From JBLHOS01 sp047623825 (GTDB taxonomy: Bacteria > Pseudomonadota > Alphaproteobacteria > Rhodobacterales > Rhodobacteraceae), in the NCBI GenBank assembly GCA_047623825.1, contig JBLHOS010000056.1:1-20326 (forward strand): a stretch of DNA of 20,326 nt, in the 5' to 3' direction. The notes beneath the pieces are model-generated. The model ran no database searches and was not told where the DNA came from. It worked only from the letters and a program-made list of their open reading frames with translations. Below, in pieces: positions 1 through 8,530 of the stretch. The position numbers were made by a program, and so were the translations under genes. How positions within the stretch are numbered: the first letter of the stretch is position 1; every line of letters starts with the position of its first letter.

Positions 1-193
1 CCGATGACGACGCCCAGTTTTGGCGTTGGAAACGGCTTGCTTGCGGGGGGGGGTGTTGCTGCTCATGACTGCAAACGATACAAAATCTCACATCACCCGA
101 AAAGACGGCCCTCGCTGGAGGCGTACGCTTCGGCAAATCACCGGCCGCATCCAAAACTATGAGGTGCCACGCGACCCGGTTATAGCCGTGCGC

Positions 194-394
194 AATGACG
201 GTCTGGCGCAGGCGGCCCAAACCAGACATCTGCACCGCATTTTTCATAGCTATACCGTCGACACGTGTGATGTGCTTTGGGGGCTTGGCGCGTCGCCGAT
301 CTCACAAAGCTACCAAACTGCGCTGACAGCGTTCCCCGGAACGATCGCAAAACGGGCGTCAGCTTTGAGATTTTACCACAACGCCCCCCCCCTG
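194..394 (+). pseudogene. hemN: Degenerate fragment of oxygen-independent coproporphyrinogen III oxidase
   Basis: An open frame running from about position 20 to 463 contains a block that resembles the C-terminal half of HemN, the radical SAM enzyme of anaerobic haem synthesis. The visible pieces are a stretch like 'NDGLAQAAQTRHLHRIF', then 'SYTVDTCDVLWGLGASPIS' (about 260-310), matching the family pattern of 'LHRNFQGYTT' followed by 'GLGASSIS'. The usual 'PQGYAQN' that should follow is garbled ('QSYQTALTAF'). The upstream radical SAM CxxxCxxC region is absent, and the sequence after about 390 no longer resembles the family. I therefore read it as a decayed remnant, not a working gene. The assignment rests on motif memory, and the exact boundaries are uncertain. 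It lies tail-to-tail with the yejF stop codon. Confidence 0.5.
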
Positions 395-470
395 ACCCGC
401 ATGGTCGCGCGATCCATGGACCCATATGAGAGTGCGGCCCTTGGCCATAGTCCTGCGTTCTAGGAACCAC

Positions 471-2066
471 TCACGACGCTTCCAGATCAAAGGCGGCGGC
501 CATCAGCGTTTTGGTATATTCAGTTTGTGGCGCGTCAAAGATATCGGCACTGGCGCCTTGCTCAACGATATCGCCCTGCTTCATGACAATAACCTTGTGG
601 CTTAGCGCGCGCACAACTTTCAGATCATGTGAGATGAAAAGGTAGGCCAGGCCATACTTGCGCTGCAATGCGCGCAGCAAATGCACAATCTGGACCTGCA
701 CGGTCATATCCAGTGCAGATGTCGGCTCATCCAGCACAACCAACTTTGGACGCAGGATCATCGCGCGGGCGATAGCTATGCGTTGGCGTTGGCCACCCGA
801 GAATTCGTGCGGATAGCGATGCATCATCACGGGATCCAACCCAACCTCGACCAGCATCTCCGCCACCATCTGGCGCCGGTCGCGACCCGGATCGGTGCCA
901 TGAACGCCCAACCCTTCGGCAATGATCTGTTCAATCGTCATTCGCGGGCTAAGCGATCCGTAAGGGTCCTGAAAGACGATCTGCATGTCTTTGCGCAACG
1001 CGCGCAGGTCACGCGATTTGCGGCCCTGTATCTGTTGCCCCAAAAACATGATCGGCCCCTCAGACGACAACAGCCGCATGATGGCCAATGCCAGCGTCGT
1101 CTTGCCTGATCCGCTTTCACCGACAATCCCAACCGTCTCACCTGCCCGAATGCTAAGCGTGGCTGCATTGACCGCCTTGATATGCCCGACCGTCTTGCGC
1201 ATCAGGCCGCGTTGAATGGGAAACCAGACGCGCAGGTCCTTGGTACTCACAATCTCTGGCGACATCTCGGGCACAGGAGTGGGCAAGCCAGATTGTTCAG
1301 CAGCCAGCAGCGTCTGGGTATAGGGATGCTGTGGGTTTGCGAAGATCTGGGCCGTGGGGCCAGCCTCCACAATCTCACCGCCCTGCATGACGCAGACCTT
1401 GTCGGCAAATTTGCGCACGATCGCCAGATCATGGGTGATGAACAACAGGCTCATGCCCTCAGCCTGTTTCAGCTCGACCAATAGATCAAGGATCTGTGCC
1501 TGAATGGTCACGTCCAGCGCTGTTGTCGGCTCATCTGCGATCAACAAATCAGGTTTGTTGGCAAGCGCCATAGCGATCATCACGCGCTGCCGCTGGCCGC
1601 CCGACAACTGGTGCGGGTATGATTCAAGCCGTGTCTCAGGATCGCGGATACCGACCTTGTGCAACAACTCGATAATTCGTGCGCGTGCCGCACTTCCCCG
1701 AATACCCTGATGTAGCGCAAGGCTTTCAGCCAGCTGCCGTTCCAGCGTGTGCAGCGGGTTCAGCGACGTCATCGGCTCTTGAAAGATAAAGCTGATGTCA
1801 TTGCCGCGCACCTTGCGCAGGCTGGCCTCGGTCGCACCGATCATTTGCGTGCCACCATAGGTGATGGAACCGCTGACCTCGGCGCTATCGGGTAACAGCG
1901 CCACAGTGCTGAGTGCGGTTACCGACTTGCCCGACCCGCTTTCGCCGACCAGTGCAACTGTCTCCCCTTTGGAGACCGTGAAACTGACGTTACGCACAGC
2001 CGACGTTTTTGTGCCATCTTGCCAAAAGCTGACATTCAGGTCGCGGACATCCAGCACCACACTCAT
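471..2066 (-). CDS. yejF: Microcin C/oligopeptide-type ABC transporter, fused double ATPase YejF
   Basis: This 531-residue protein carries two complete ABC ATPase domains and would power peptide import from the cytoplasmic face of the inner membrane. Domain 1 shows Walker A GESGSGKS (41-48), a Q-loop at FQEP (95-98), signature LSGGQ (154-158), Walker B LLIADEP (174-180) and the switch histidine in THDL. Domain 2 repeats these with GESGSGKT (316-323), FQDP, FSGGQ (422-426) and VVLDEP (443-448). Each half has the oligopeptide-transporter C-terminal extension with an 'HPYT' or 'TEYT' motif. The length and fused architecture match YejF, not the separate OppD/OppF subunits. It is the last gene of the operon, and its ATG overlaps the yejE stop by four bases (ATGA), indicating translational coupling. 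Its domains and its position after YejE make the call secure. The transported peptide is unknown. Confidence 0.95.
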   Translation of the reverse strand: MSVVLDVRDLNVSFWQDGTKTSAVRNVSFTVSKGETVALVGESGSGKSVTALSTVALLPDSAEVSGSITYGGTQMIGATEASLRKVRGNDISFIFQEPMTSLNPLHTLERQLAESLALHQGIRGSAARARIIELLHKVGIRDPETRLESYPHQLSGGQRQRVMIAMALANKPDLLIADEPTTALDVTIQAQILDLLVELKQAEGMSLLFITHDLAIVRKFADKVCVMQGGEIVEAGPTAQIFANPQHPYTQTLLAAEQSGLPTPVPEMSPEIVSTKDLRVWFPIQRGLMRKTVGHIKAVNAATLSIRAGETVGIVGESGSGKTTLALAIMRLLSSEGPIMFLGQQIQGRKSRDLRALRKDMQIVFQDPYGSLSPRMTIEQIIAEGLGVHGTDPGRDRRQMVAEMLVEVGLDPVMMHRYPHEFSGGQRQRIAIARAMILRPKLVVLDEPTSALDMTVQVQIVHLLRALQRKYGLAYLFISHDLKVVRALSHKVIVMKQGDIVEQGASADIFDAPQTEYTKTLMAAAFDLEAS

Positions 2067-3253
2067 GAAAATGTCTTTCTGGGGTCAAACGCATCACGCA
2101 CCCCTTCAAAGATGAAGACCATCAACGACAGCATGATCGCAAATGTGAAGAACGCGGTAAAGCCTAGCCACGGCGCTTGCAGGTTGTTCTTGGCCTGCAA
2201 TGTCAGCTCGCCCAGCGAGGGGGCCGAGGATGGCAACCCAAAGCCCAGAAAATCAAGCGCGGCCAGTGAACCAACTGTGCCCGTCACAATAAACGGAAGC
2301 AGGGTCAGCGTTGCAACCATAGCGTTGGGCAGGACGTGGCGAAACATGATCACCCGGTTCGACACACCAAGGGCGCGGGCCGCACGGATATATTCAAAGT
2401 TACGTGCACGCAAAAATTCCGCACGCACAACACCGACCAGTGCGGTCCAGCCAAACAGCGTCATCAAAAACACCAGTAGCCAAAAATTCATCTGAAAGAT
2501 CGCAGCCACAATAATGATCACATAAAGGCTGGGCGTAGAGCCCCAAAGCTCTATCAATCGTTGAAAGATCAGGTCAGTCCAGCCGCCGAAATACCCCTGT
2601 ACGGCCCCCGCAGTGATCCCAATAACAGAGGTTAGGAACGTCACGATCAGCGCAAACATCACGGATAGGCGAAAGCCATAGATCACGCGCGCTAGCACAT
2701 CGCGCGCCGTATCATCGGTGCCCAGCCAATGGTCCCCGTCAGGGGCCGATGGCGCAGATCCACCAATATCATTCACGGTGTTGTAGGCGTAGGGCACCAG
2801 CGGCCAAATCATCCAGCCCTGATCAACGGTTTCACCATCCACGATGCCATCGTCCTCGACATCAGCGATGACTTCACCGGGGAAATCCCAACAACTGTCC
2901 AACCCACCTGAGATGATCAGGCATCTCACCTCAACGTCGCGGTAGACCGCCTCTGTCCGAAAATCACCGCCAAACGCCGTCTCAGGGTAGAAATTGAATA
3001 CCGGGGCATAAAGCTCCCCCTGGAACCGCACCAACAGTGGTTTGTCGTTGGCAATCAATTCCGCAAAAAGCGTTAGTCCAAAGATCACGCCAAAGATTAT
3101 CAGCGACCAGAATGCGCGCCCATTAGCGCGAAAGTTGCGCCAGCGCCGCTGGTTCAGTGGAGAAAGGCCTAATAATCCAGATTTTGGTGGGACTGGAACG
3201 GTCACTGAACCCAGTTCAGGCAGGCTCGGATTGTCTTTTTCTTGCGGGGCCAT
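2063..3253 (-). CDS. yejE: Oligopeptide-type ABC transporter permease YejE
   Basis: This is an inner-membrane permease of 396 residues, longer than the roughly 340 residues of E. coli YejE. It has an N-terminal cytoplasmic segment, a first membrane helix at about 47-66, a large periplasmic loop, and then the 'LGTDDTARDVLARVIYG' entry into the core permease domain. The coupling (EAA) loop reads 'YIRAARALGVSNRVI' followed by 'RHVLPNAM', and the C-terminus 'GVRDAFDPRK' is typical. The extra length lies in the periplasmic loop (about 105-147). It contains two cysteines (111 and 121) and an acidic stretch, DVEDDGIVDGE (131-141), that looks like a calcium-binding loop. The gene starts three bases after the yejB stop and overlaps yejF by four bases. 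YejB and YejE would together form the translocation pore. Confidence 0.94.
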   Translation of the reverse strand: MAPQEKDNPSLPELGSVTVPVPPKSGLLGLSPLNQRRWRNFRANGRAFWSLIIFGVIFGLTLFAELIANDKPLLVRFQGELYAPVFNFYPETAFGGDFRTEAVYRDVEVRCLIISGGLDSCWDFPGEVIADVEDDGIVDGETVDQGWMIWPLVPYAYNTVNDIGGSAPSAPDGDHWLGTDDTARDVLARVIYGFRLSVMFALIVTFLTSVIGITAGAVQGYFGGWTDLIFQRLIELWGSTPSLYVIIIVAAIFQMNFWLLVFLMTLFGWTALVGVVRAEFLRARNFEYIRAARALGVSNRVIMFRHVLPNAMVATLTLLPFIVTGTVGSLAALDFLGFGLPSSAPSLGELTLQAKNNLQAPWLGFTAFFTFAIMLSLMVFIFEGVRDAFDPRKTFS

Positions 3254-3256
3254 CGA

Positions 3257-4336
3257 TCAGGTCTCCCGCGTTTCAAAATCGATACGCGGATCGATCCAGA
3301 TATACATCAGATCAGACAACAGCCCGACAAACAGACCGATCAGACCAAAGACAAACAGCGTACCAAAGATCACAGGATAGTCGCGCGACACTGCCGCCTC
3401 AAACCCTAAACGGCCCAAACCATCCAACGAGAATATCGTCTCAATAATCAGCGATCCGCCAAAAAAGACCGACACAAATACTGCGGGAAAGCCGGCAATG
3501 ATGATCAGCATCGCATTGCGGAAAACATGCCCATAGAGCACGCTCCGCTCAGACAGGCCCTTGGCCTTGGCAGTCATCACATATTGCTTCTTTATCTCAT
3601 CAAGAAAGCTGTTCTTGGTCAGCAAGGTCAGCGTCGCAAAGGCCGAAATGGTTGACGCCAGAACCGGCAACGTGATGTGCCAAGCATAATCTAGCGCCTT
3701 GCCGATCAAGCTAAGATCCTCAAAGTTTTCAGACGTAAGCCCGCGCAACGGGAAGACCTGAAAATACGACCCACCTGCAAAGAGCACCAGCAACATGATC
3801 GCGAACAAAAAGCCGGGGATCGCATAGGCGACAATGATCAACCCACTGGTCCAAGTATCGAAATTGGTGCCATCGCGGACGGCCTTGCGGATGCCCAACG
3901 GGATAGAGACCATATAGGCAATGACCGTTGACCAAAGCCCTAGGGTGATCGACACTGGCAATTTTTCAATCACCAGATCGATGACCGAGATCGACCTGAA
4001 ATAGCTTTCGCCGAAATCAAGGCGGGCATAGTCCCACAGCATCGAAAAGAACCGTTCGAGCGGCGGCCGGTCAAAACCAAATTGCCGTTCAAGCTCCGCA
4101 ATGAATTCTGGCGGCAACCCGCGCGCGCCCAGATAGGTATCTTGGCCTGCTGCAGGTCCGGCCTCATTGCCGCCGCCGGTAAAGCCCGCAAATACGTCAC
4201 CTTCGCCTTCCAATTGGGCCAGTACCTGCTCTACAGGCCCACCCGGCACGAACTGCACCAATGTGAAGTTGATCACCATGATCCCCAAAAGTGTCGGGAT
4301 CATCAGCAAAATACGTCTGAGGATATATGCACTCAT
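3257..4336 (-). CDS. yejB: Oligopeptide-type ABC transporter permease YejB
   Basis: This 359-residue inner-membrane permease is about the usual YejB length (around 360). It opens with the classic first helix of OppB/DppB-type permeases ('MSAYILRRILLMIPTLLGI' then 'FTLVQFVPGGPVEQVL'). A glycine-rich periplasmic loop follows, then 'LERQFGFDRPPLERFF' and the core helices. The EAA coupling loop is 'YVMTAKAKGLSERSVLYGH' followed by 'FRNAM'. The C-terminus 'LMYIWIDPRIDFE' is diagnostic for this family. It starts six bases after the yejA stop and ends three bases before the yejE start. No strong Shine-Dalgarno sequence is visible before its ATG, so translation probably depends on coupling to yejA. 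Confidence 0.95.
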   Translation of the reverse strand: MSAYILRRILLMIPTLLGIMVINFTLVQFVPGGPVEQVLAQLEGEGDVFAGFTGGGNEAGPAAGQDTYLGARGLPPEFIAELERQFGFDRPPLERFFSMLWDYARLDFGESYFRSISVIDLVIEKLPVSITLGLWSTVIAYMVSIPLGIRKAVRDGTNFDTWTSGLIIVAYAIPGFLFAIMLLVLFAGGSYFQVFPLRGLTSENFEDLSLIGKALDYAWHITLPVLASTISAFATLTLLTKNSFLDEIKKQYVMTAKAKGLSERSVLYGHVFRNAMLIIIAGFPAVFVSVFFGGSLIIETIFSLDGLGRLGFEAAVSRDYPVIFGTLFVFGLIGLFVGLLSDLMYIWIDPRIDFETRET

Positions 4337-4342
4337 GTCGAG

Positions 4343-6241
4343 TTAAAACGCCCCTGCAGCACGTAGTTCGGCTTGCTTGTCTGGATTGATCCACCATAAA
4401 TCCAGAAACCCCAGCGAATAGGGAGGCAGCGGATCGGGGTATTCATACATGTCGTAATAGGAGACCCAGTCGGCATTGTTGTACCACTGCGGGACGCGGA
4501 ACCGTTCCCATCGCAGAACACGATCCAAGGCTTGAACGGCCACCTGCATATCGGCTTGGGTCTCGGCGTCGATCACAATCTCAATCAGCGCGTCGATGGC
4601 AGGATCTGAAACGCCCGCATTGTTGAAAATTGAGCTATTGGCCGACTCGGATCCAAAATACTGTCGCAGGCTCGACCCGGGCTCATATCCCATCGGATAG
4701 TGGTCCGTGATGATGTCGAAGTCATACTCACGCTCCCGCTGGGTAAGCTGGGCGTTGTCGACCCTGCTGAGACGTGCATCGATACCAATGGCGCGCAAAT
4801 TCTCAACATAGGGGTTGATGATCCGGTCGAACAAAGGTGAGGAATTCAGAAACTCTACCTCGAGCCTATCACCGGCGGCATTGCGCACAAAACCGTCGGC
4901 GCCTGAAACCCAGCCTGCGGCCTCCAACAGCGCCACAGCGCGGCGCGCCTTGCGTCGGTCAAGCGCACGATCCGGATCTGACGGCAGGGTGGCAAATGGT
5001 TCTTGTTCAAACACGGCTGCGTTCAACTGGTCGCGCAGCGGCTCAAGTATCGCCAGCTCTTCACCCTGAGGCAAACCGCGCGCTGACATTTCGGTGTTTT
5101 CCCAGAACGAATAGATCGGGCTATAGAGGCCAAAGAACAGCGTCTGGTTGGTCCACTCAAAATTGAACATCAGGGCAATGGCTTCGCGGACCTGCGGGTC
5201 CTGAAACTTTTCGCGCCGCGTGTTGATCACAAAAGATTGGCCCGATGCGATGACCCCATTTGGCAGTTCGGCCCGAACAACGGAGCCATCCAGCAGTTTG
5301 GGGAAATCATAGCCTGTCGCCCAAGTGACAGAGCTGCTTTCCTGCCGGAACGTGTAATTGCCCGCGGTAAACCCCTCAAACGCTGCGATACTGTCGCCGT
5401 AATATTCAACCCGGATCCGATCAAAATTGTGGCGGCCCTGATTGATCGGCAGGTCGTTGCCCCAATAGTCGGGATTGCGTCGTAGAACCACGCGCTCCCC
5501 TACTCGGACGTCCTCGACCATATACGGCGCAGATCCAATCAAAGGCTCCAGCCGGCTTTCCTCAAACGCCAAGCCAGAGGCGATGTGGCTGGCTTGGGAT
5601 ATGACCGGCAAGCCACCCGCGCTTTCGATACGGCCACGAATTGGGGCGTCAGGATTGAAATCATACCGGATCTGAAGGTCATTCAAAACTTGGGCACTGG
5701 CAATCGTGCGAACGATTGAGGCACGGAAACTGGGCAGACCTTCGTCGCGCAAGATCTCATAGCTAAAAAATGCATCTTGCGCGGTTACCCTCGAACCATC
5801 TGAGAACTTGGCTTCAGGCCGGATCGTGAAGATCACATAAGACCGGTCTTCGGGGTAGGCGATCGTTTCGGCCAACAGGCCATAGGCAGACCCGATTTCA
5901 TCCACGGTCCCTTCCAGCATCGCCTCATAAAAGAAGCTGGACACAACCGATGGACGCCCGCGCGATGTATAAGGATGCATGCTGTCAAATGAACCTGACG
6001 ACCAGGAAAATGAGAGTTCGCCGCCCTGTGGCGCATCAGGATTGACGTAGTCCAGATGTTCGAAATCGCGGGCATAGCGCAGCTCCCCGAAGGTAGAAAT
6101 GCCATGCGTAATAATCAGATCATCATCTTGGGCCCGTCCCGACGCGGACGCGATAAGCAGCAAAAGCGCTGGAAGAAACATCCATTGCAGCAAAGCAATC
6201 GATAATGTGGGTCTGCGGACCTGTGCCGTGCTGCGCATCAT
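4343..6241 (-). CDS. yejA: Periplasmic oligopeptide-binding protein YejA
   Basis: This is an extracellular solute-binding protein, family 5, about 632 residues long, that captures peptides in the periplasm for YejBEF. A basic N-terminus and hydrophobic stretch (about 'LPALLLLIASASGRAQ') form a cleavable signal peptide. The mature part begins 'ITHGISTFGELRY', typical of YejA. Other family-5 signs are 'PDAPQGG', 'FTIRPEAKFSDG' with 'TAQDAFFSYE', and 'VVLRRNPDYWG'. The frame is open from an ATG at 6292, but that start lacks a good ribosome site. A GGAGG (6245-6249) stands just before the tandem ATGATG at 6241/6238, so I start here. The second ATG has the better spacing. It is the first gene of the operon. 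A promoter should lie between it and the terminator at 6478-6507, but I see no clear -35/-10 pair. Confidence 0.93.
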   Translation of the reverse strand: MMRSTAQVRRPTLSIALLQWMFLPALLLLIASASGRAQDDDLIITHGISTFGELRYARDFEHLDYVNPDAPQGGELSFSWSSGSFDSMHPYTSRGRPSVVSSFFYEAMLEGTVDEIGSAYGLLAETIAYPEDRSYVIFTIRPEAKFSDGSRVTAQDAFFSYEILRDEGLPSFRASIVRTIASAQVLNDLQIRYDFNPDAPIRGRIESAGGLPVISQASHIASGLAFEESRLEPLIGSAPYMVEDVRVGERVVLRRNPDYWGNDLPINQGRHNFDRIRVEYYGDSIAAFEGFTAGNYTFRQESSSVTWATGYDFPKLLDGSVVRAELPNGVIASGQSFVINTRREKFQDPQVREAIALMFNFEWTNQTLFFGLYSPIYSFWENTEMSARGLPQGEELAILEPLRDQLNAAVFEQEPFATLPSDPDRALDRRKARRAVALLEAAGWVSGADGFVRNAAGDRLEVEFLNSSPLFDRIINPYVENLRAIGIDARLSRVDNAQLTQREREYDFDIITDHYPMGYEPGSSLRQYFGSESANSSIFNNAGVSDPAIDALIEIVIDAETQADMQVAVQALDRVLRWERFRVPQWYNNADWVSYYDMYEYPDPLPPYSLGFLDLWWINPDKQAELRAAGAF

Positions 6242-6244
6242 AAA

Positions 6245-6249
6245 CCTCC
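6245..6249 (-). promoter_or_regulatory. Ribosome binding site deciding the yejA start
   Basis: On the minus strand this reads GGAGG. It is followed by three T's and tandem ATG codons at 6241 and 6238. It favours either of these over the upstream ATG at 6292, and the spacing (six bases) suits the ATG at 6238 best. Confidence 0.7.
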
Positions 6250-6477
6250 GGTCGTTTGTTCGCGTTCTGTGGCGTAACTTTGTTATCATCAACGTAAGGA
6301 CCAGTCCCCATAGCTTACAAGTTGAGTTTTCGTGATCAGAGTTGATTTAACCAGATTACTGCAGAAAACGAAGAAAAAGCATTTAGCGGCAGATCATAAA
6401 TAAATTCGGCGGTGAGCCTGTCCGCAGTCCGACGTAGGCGATGGGACCAATAACAAGCTGTGCGGTTTTACAGATCA

Positions 6478-6507
6478 AAAAAGGCCGCTGATGTCAGCGG
6501 CCTTTTT
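6478..6507. terminator. Bidirectional rho-independent terminator downstream of cycM
   Basis: A perfect 14-bp inverted repeat (arms 6478-6491 and 6494-6507) has the core GGCCGCTGA / TCAGCGGCC. It is flanked by five A's on one side and five T's on the other, so a U-tract follows the stem when it is read in either direction. It sits 22 bases beyond the cycM stop codon on the minus strand and upstream of yejA. It would end cycM transcription and insulate the yej operon. Confidence 0.9.
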
Positions 6508-6529
6508 CATAGAGTCTCAGGTCAGATAA

Positions 6530-7054
6530 TCAGTCGTCCAGAGTATCGAGATACGCGATCAGGTTCACACGATCCTCGGCGTCCCGCATTCCTGCGTAGG
6601 TCATTGCAGTGCCGGGCGCGTAATTGCGTGGACTTTCCAAGAAACCATCAAGGTTCTCTGGGGTCCACTCGCCGCCCATCGTGGTCAAAATTTCGGAATA
6701 TGAAAAGCCGTCAACAGCACCTTTTGCCCGGCCAACAATGCCGTGCATATAGGGGCCTATACCGTTGTCGCCCGCATCAGGACTGTGGCATGATTGGCAT
6801 TGGCGCCACAAACGCGACCCTTCACCAGCATCTGCCATGGCATAGAGCACTTCAAACGGAACCGCTTCCACAACTTCTGCCACGTCAGAGTGACCCTCGC
6901 CGGTGTCAATAACATAGCCGCCGACATGCTCATCGCCATAATGCCCACCGCCAACTGAATAGAGGCTGGAGGCTGCCCAGTTACCCAGCAACATAACTAG
7001 CAGGGCCGCGCAAAAGGCGCCTGCAATTTTGGTCATTTTCATCGTATCAAACAT
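6530..7054 (-). CDS. cycM: Membrane-anchored c-type cytochrome (CycM/c552-like)
   Basis: This 174-residue class I cytochrome c is tethered to the inner membrane by one N-terminal helix (about 10-30). It would carry electrons from the cytochrome bc1 complex towards terminal oxidase in the periplasm. The haem-binding motif is CQSCH (86-90), and the likely axial methionine is M151 in 'PGTAM'. The block 'NGIGPYMHGIVGR' and the C-terminal 'DRVNLIAYLDTL' are standard for this class. The N-terminus (MFDTMKMTKIAGA) closely resembles the one I recall for the Paracoccus CycM protein, which supports the ATG at 7054 over M5. A Gly/His/acidic linker (about 35-66) separates anchor and haem domain. The gene is divergent from pheA and ends just before a strong terminator, so it is probably monocistronic. 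Confidence 0.93.
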   Translation of the reverse strand: MFDTMKMTKIAGAFCAALLVMLLGNWAASSLYSVGGGHYGDEHVGGYVIDTGEGHSDVAEVVEAVPFEVLYAMADAGEGSRLWRQCQSCHSPDAGDNGIGPYMHGIVGRAKGAVDGFSYSEILTTMGGEWTPENLDGFLESPRNYAPGTAMTYAGMRDAEDRVNLIAYLDTLDD

Positions 7055-7160
7055 TGTGGTCCCATTCTTCTCTCGGGTTTGACACTTACTATCTCCTTCC
7101 CACGACTGCTTTCAAGGTGTAGGGAGCGCGACCAAACGCCCATATGCAAGAAAGTTTGTC
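7055..7160. promoter_or_regulatory. Divergent promoter region between cycM and pheA
   Basis: These 106 bases separate two divergently transcribed genes, so each promoter must lie here or overlap a gene end. A TTGACA-like hexamer occurs at 7079-7084 on the plus strand, but no convincing -10 stands at the right distance. The call rests on gene orientation only. Confidence 0.4.
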
Positions 7161-7991
7161 ATGACGTCACGTATTGCCTTCCAAGGAGAGCCCGGCGCGT
7201 ATTCCCATCAGGCCTGTCATGAAGCCCGTCCAAACATGGAAGCGCTGCCTTGCGCCACGTTTGAGGACGCGATCGACGCCGTGCGCGATGGACACGCCGA
7301 TATGGCAATGCTGCCAGTTGAAAATTCGACATACGGCCGTGTAGCTGACATTCACCGGCTGCTGCCCAAAAGTGGGCTGCATATCGTGGACGAAGCATTT
7401 GTCCGCGTACACATCAACCTGATGGGCCTGCCCGGCGCCAAGTTGTCTGATATCCGCACTGCGATGAGCCATACTGTGCTGTTGGGTCAATGCCGGGATT
7501 TCATGCGCGAGAACGGCATTTTGCCAATCACGGGCGCAGATACCGCCGGATCAGCCAAACATATCGCCGAGCACGGCAACCTGGCTGAGGCCGCGTTGGC
7601 GTCAGAATTGGCGGCGGAGATCTACGGGCTAGACGTTCTGGCGCGTCATATCGAAGACCATGACAAGAATACCACCAGATTCTTATTGATGGCACCGCAG
7701 CCAAATCTGAAACGCCGCGGCGGCATGATGATGACATCCTTTGTCTTCCGGGTCCGCAACATCCCAGCTGCCCTTTATAAGGCAACAGGTGGTTTCGCGA
7801 CCAACGGCGTCAACATGACCAAGCTGGAAAGCTATATGGTCGACGGCTCGTTCACCGCGACGCAGTTCTATTCAGATATCGAGGGTCATCCCGATGACGA
7901 AAATGTCCAGCTCGCATTGGAAGAGCTGAAGTATTTCACCTCAGAGCTGACGATCCTTGGCACCTATCCGGCAGATCCCGCGCGCAACTGA
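7161..7991 (+). CDS. pheA: Prephenate dehydratase (monofunctional, ACT domain)
   Basis: This cytoplasmic enzyme of 276 residues converts prephenate to phenylpyruvate in phenylalanine biosynthesis. The dehydratase domain opens 'RIAFQGEPGAYSHQA', has 'LPVENSTYGRV' (51-61) and carries the catalytic TRF motif (172-174, in 'KNTTRFLLM'). A C-terminal ACT domain (about 190-270) should bind phenylalanine for feedback control. Its two usual effector motifs, GALV and ESRP, appear here as AALY (203-206) and ESYM (223-226). There is no chorismate mutase domain, so it is the monofunctional form. The ATG at 7161 has only a weak purine-rich site before it. The gene is convergent with the next one, with seven bases between stop codons. 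Confidence 0.95.
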   Translation: MTSRIAFQGEPGAYSHQACHEARPNMEALPCATFEDAIDAVRDGHADMAMLPVENSTYGRVADIHRLLPKSGLHIVDEAFVRVHINLMGLPGAKLSDIRTAMSHTVLLGQCRDFMRENGILPITGADTAGSAKHIAEHGNLAEAALASELAAEIYGLDVLARHIEDHDKNTTRFLLMAPQPNLKRRGGMMMTSFVFRVRNIPAALYKATGGFATNGVNMTKLESYMVDGSFTATQFYSDIEGHPDDENVQLALEELKYFTSELTILGTYPADPARN

Positions 7992-7998
7992 CATTTGA

Positions 7999-8469
7999 TT
8001 AGGTCATTGACCGTCGATACGCCGCTTCGATTTCGTCTGCATAACGCACCAGCATCGCGTGAATGCGCTTGACGATCTTGCTGCGGGCAAATTTCGCGGA
8101 TTGGACGATCAGGCGGGCCGCCAATGTCCGTGGCCGCAAATTAACTGTGATCAATACGCGCGTAACCACCGGTGTCAGCGCCACGAAAATCATCTCAAAT
8201 TGGACTTCCATGCCGCCAATAATGGCCTCAAGGATCGCCTGATCATTTTTGGCAAGTTTGATGATGACAGCTTCGATCTTGCGGGTTTTGCCCCGGATCG
8301 GGATGGAGCCGCGCCATTGCGCCCCCTCAGTCGCACGCAAAAAGGCGTTGACCCGCCGCACCTCGGCGCCCCGGCTTCGCGCGCCATTCTCATACCGCGT
8401 GAAATCCGTGTAGGCGGCAAACACCATATCAATTGGAGCGTCAACATCCTCTGATGCATTGAATTTCAT
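7999..8469 (-). CDS. SRPBCC-family (START-like) protein of unknown ligand
   Basis: This 156-residue protein has the pattern of the SRPBCC helix-grip fold. It opens 'MKFNASEDVDAPIDMVFAAYTDF' in two typical parts (an early beta strand, then a helix with 'APIDMVF'), has alternating strands in the middle, and ends in a long C-terminal helix ('FARSKIVKRIHAMLVRYADE'). Such proteins bind small hydrophobic ligands or act as cyclases, but nothing here shows which. No signal peptide or membrane helix is seen, so it is probably cytoplasmic. A good AAGGAC ribosome site lies nine bases before the ATG. It converges with pheA and shares no operon with it. Confidence 0.75.
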   Translation of the reverse strand: MKFNASEDVDAPIDMVFAAYTDFTRYENGARSRGAEVRRVNAFLRATEGAQWRGSIPIRGKTRKIEAVIIKLAKNDQAILEAIIGGMEVQFEMIFVALTPVVTRVLITVNLRPRTLAARLIVQSAKFARSKIVKRIHAMLVRYADEIEAAYRRSMT

Positions 8470-8530
8470 CTGGCTCTTGTCCTTGGTCGGTATTTTAATG
8501 AACTACGGTGCGATCGGGCGGACATTCTTT

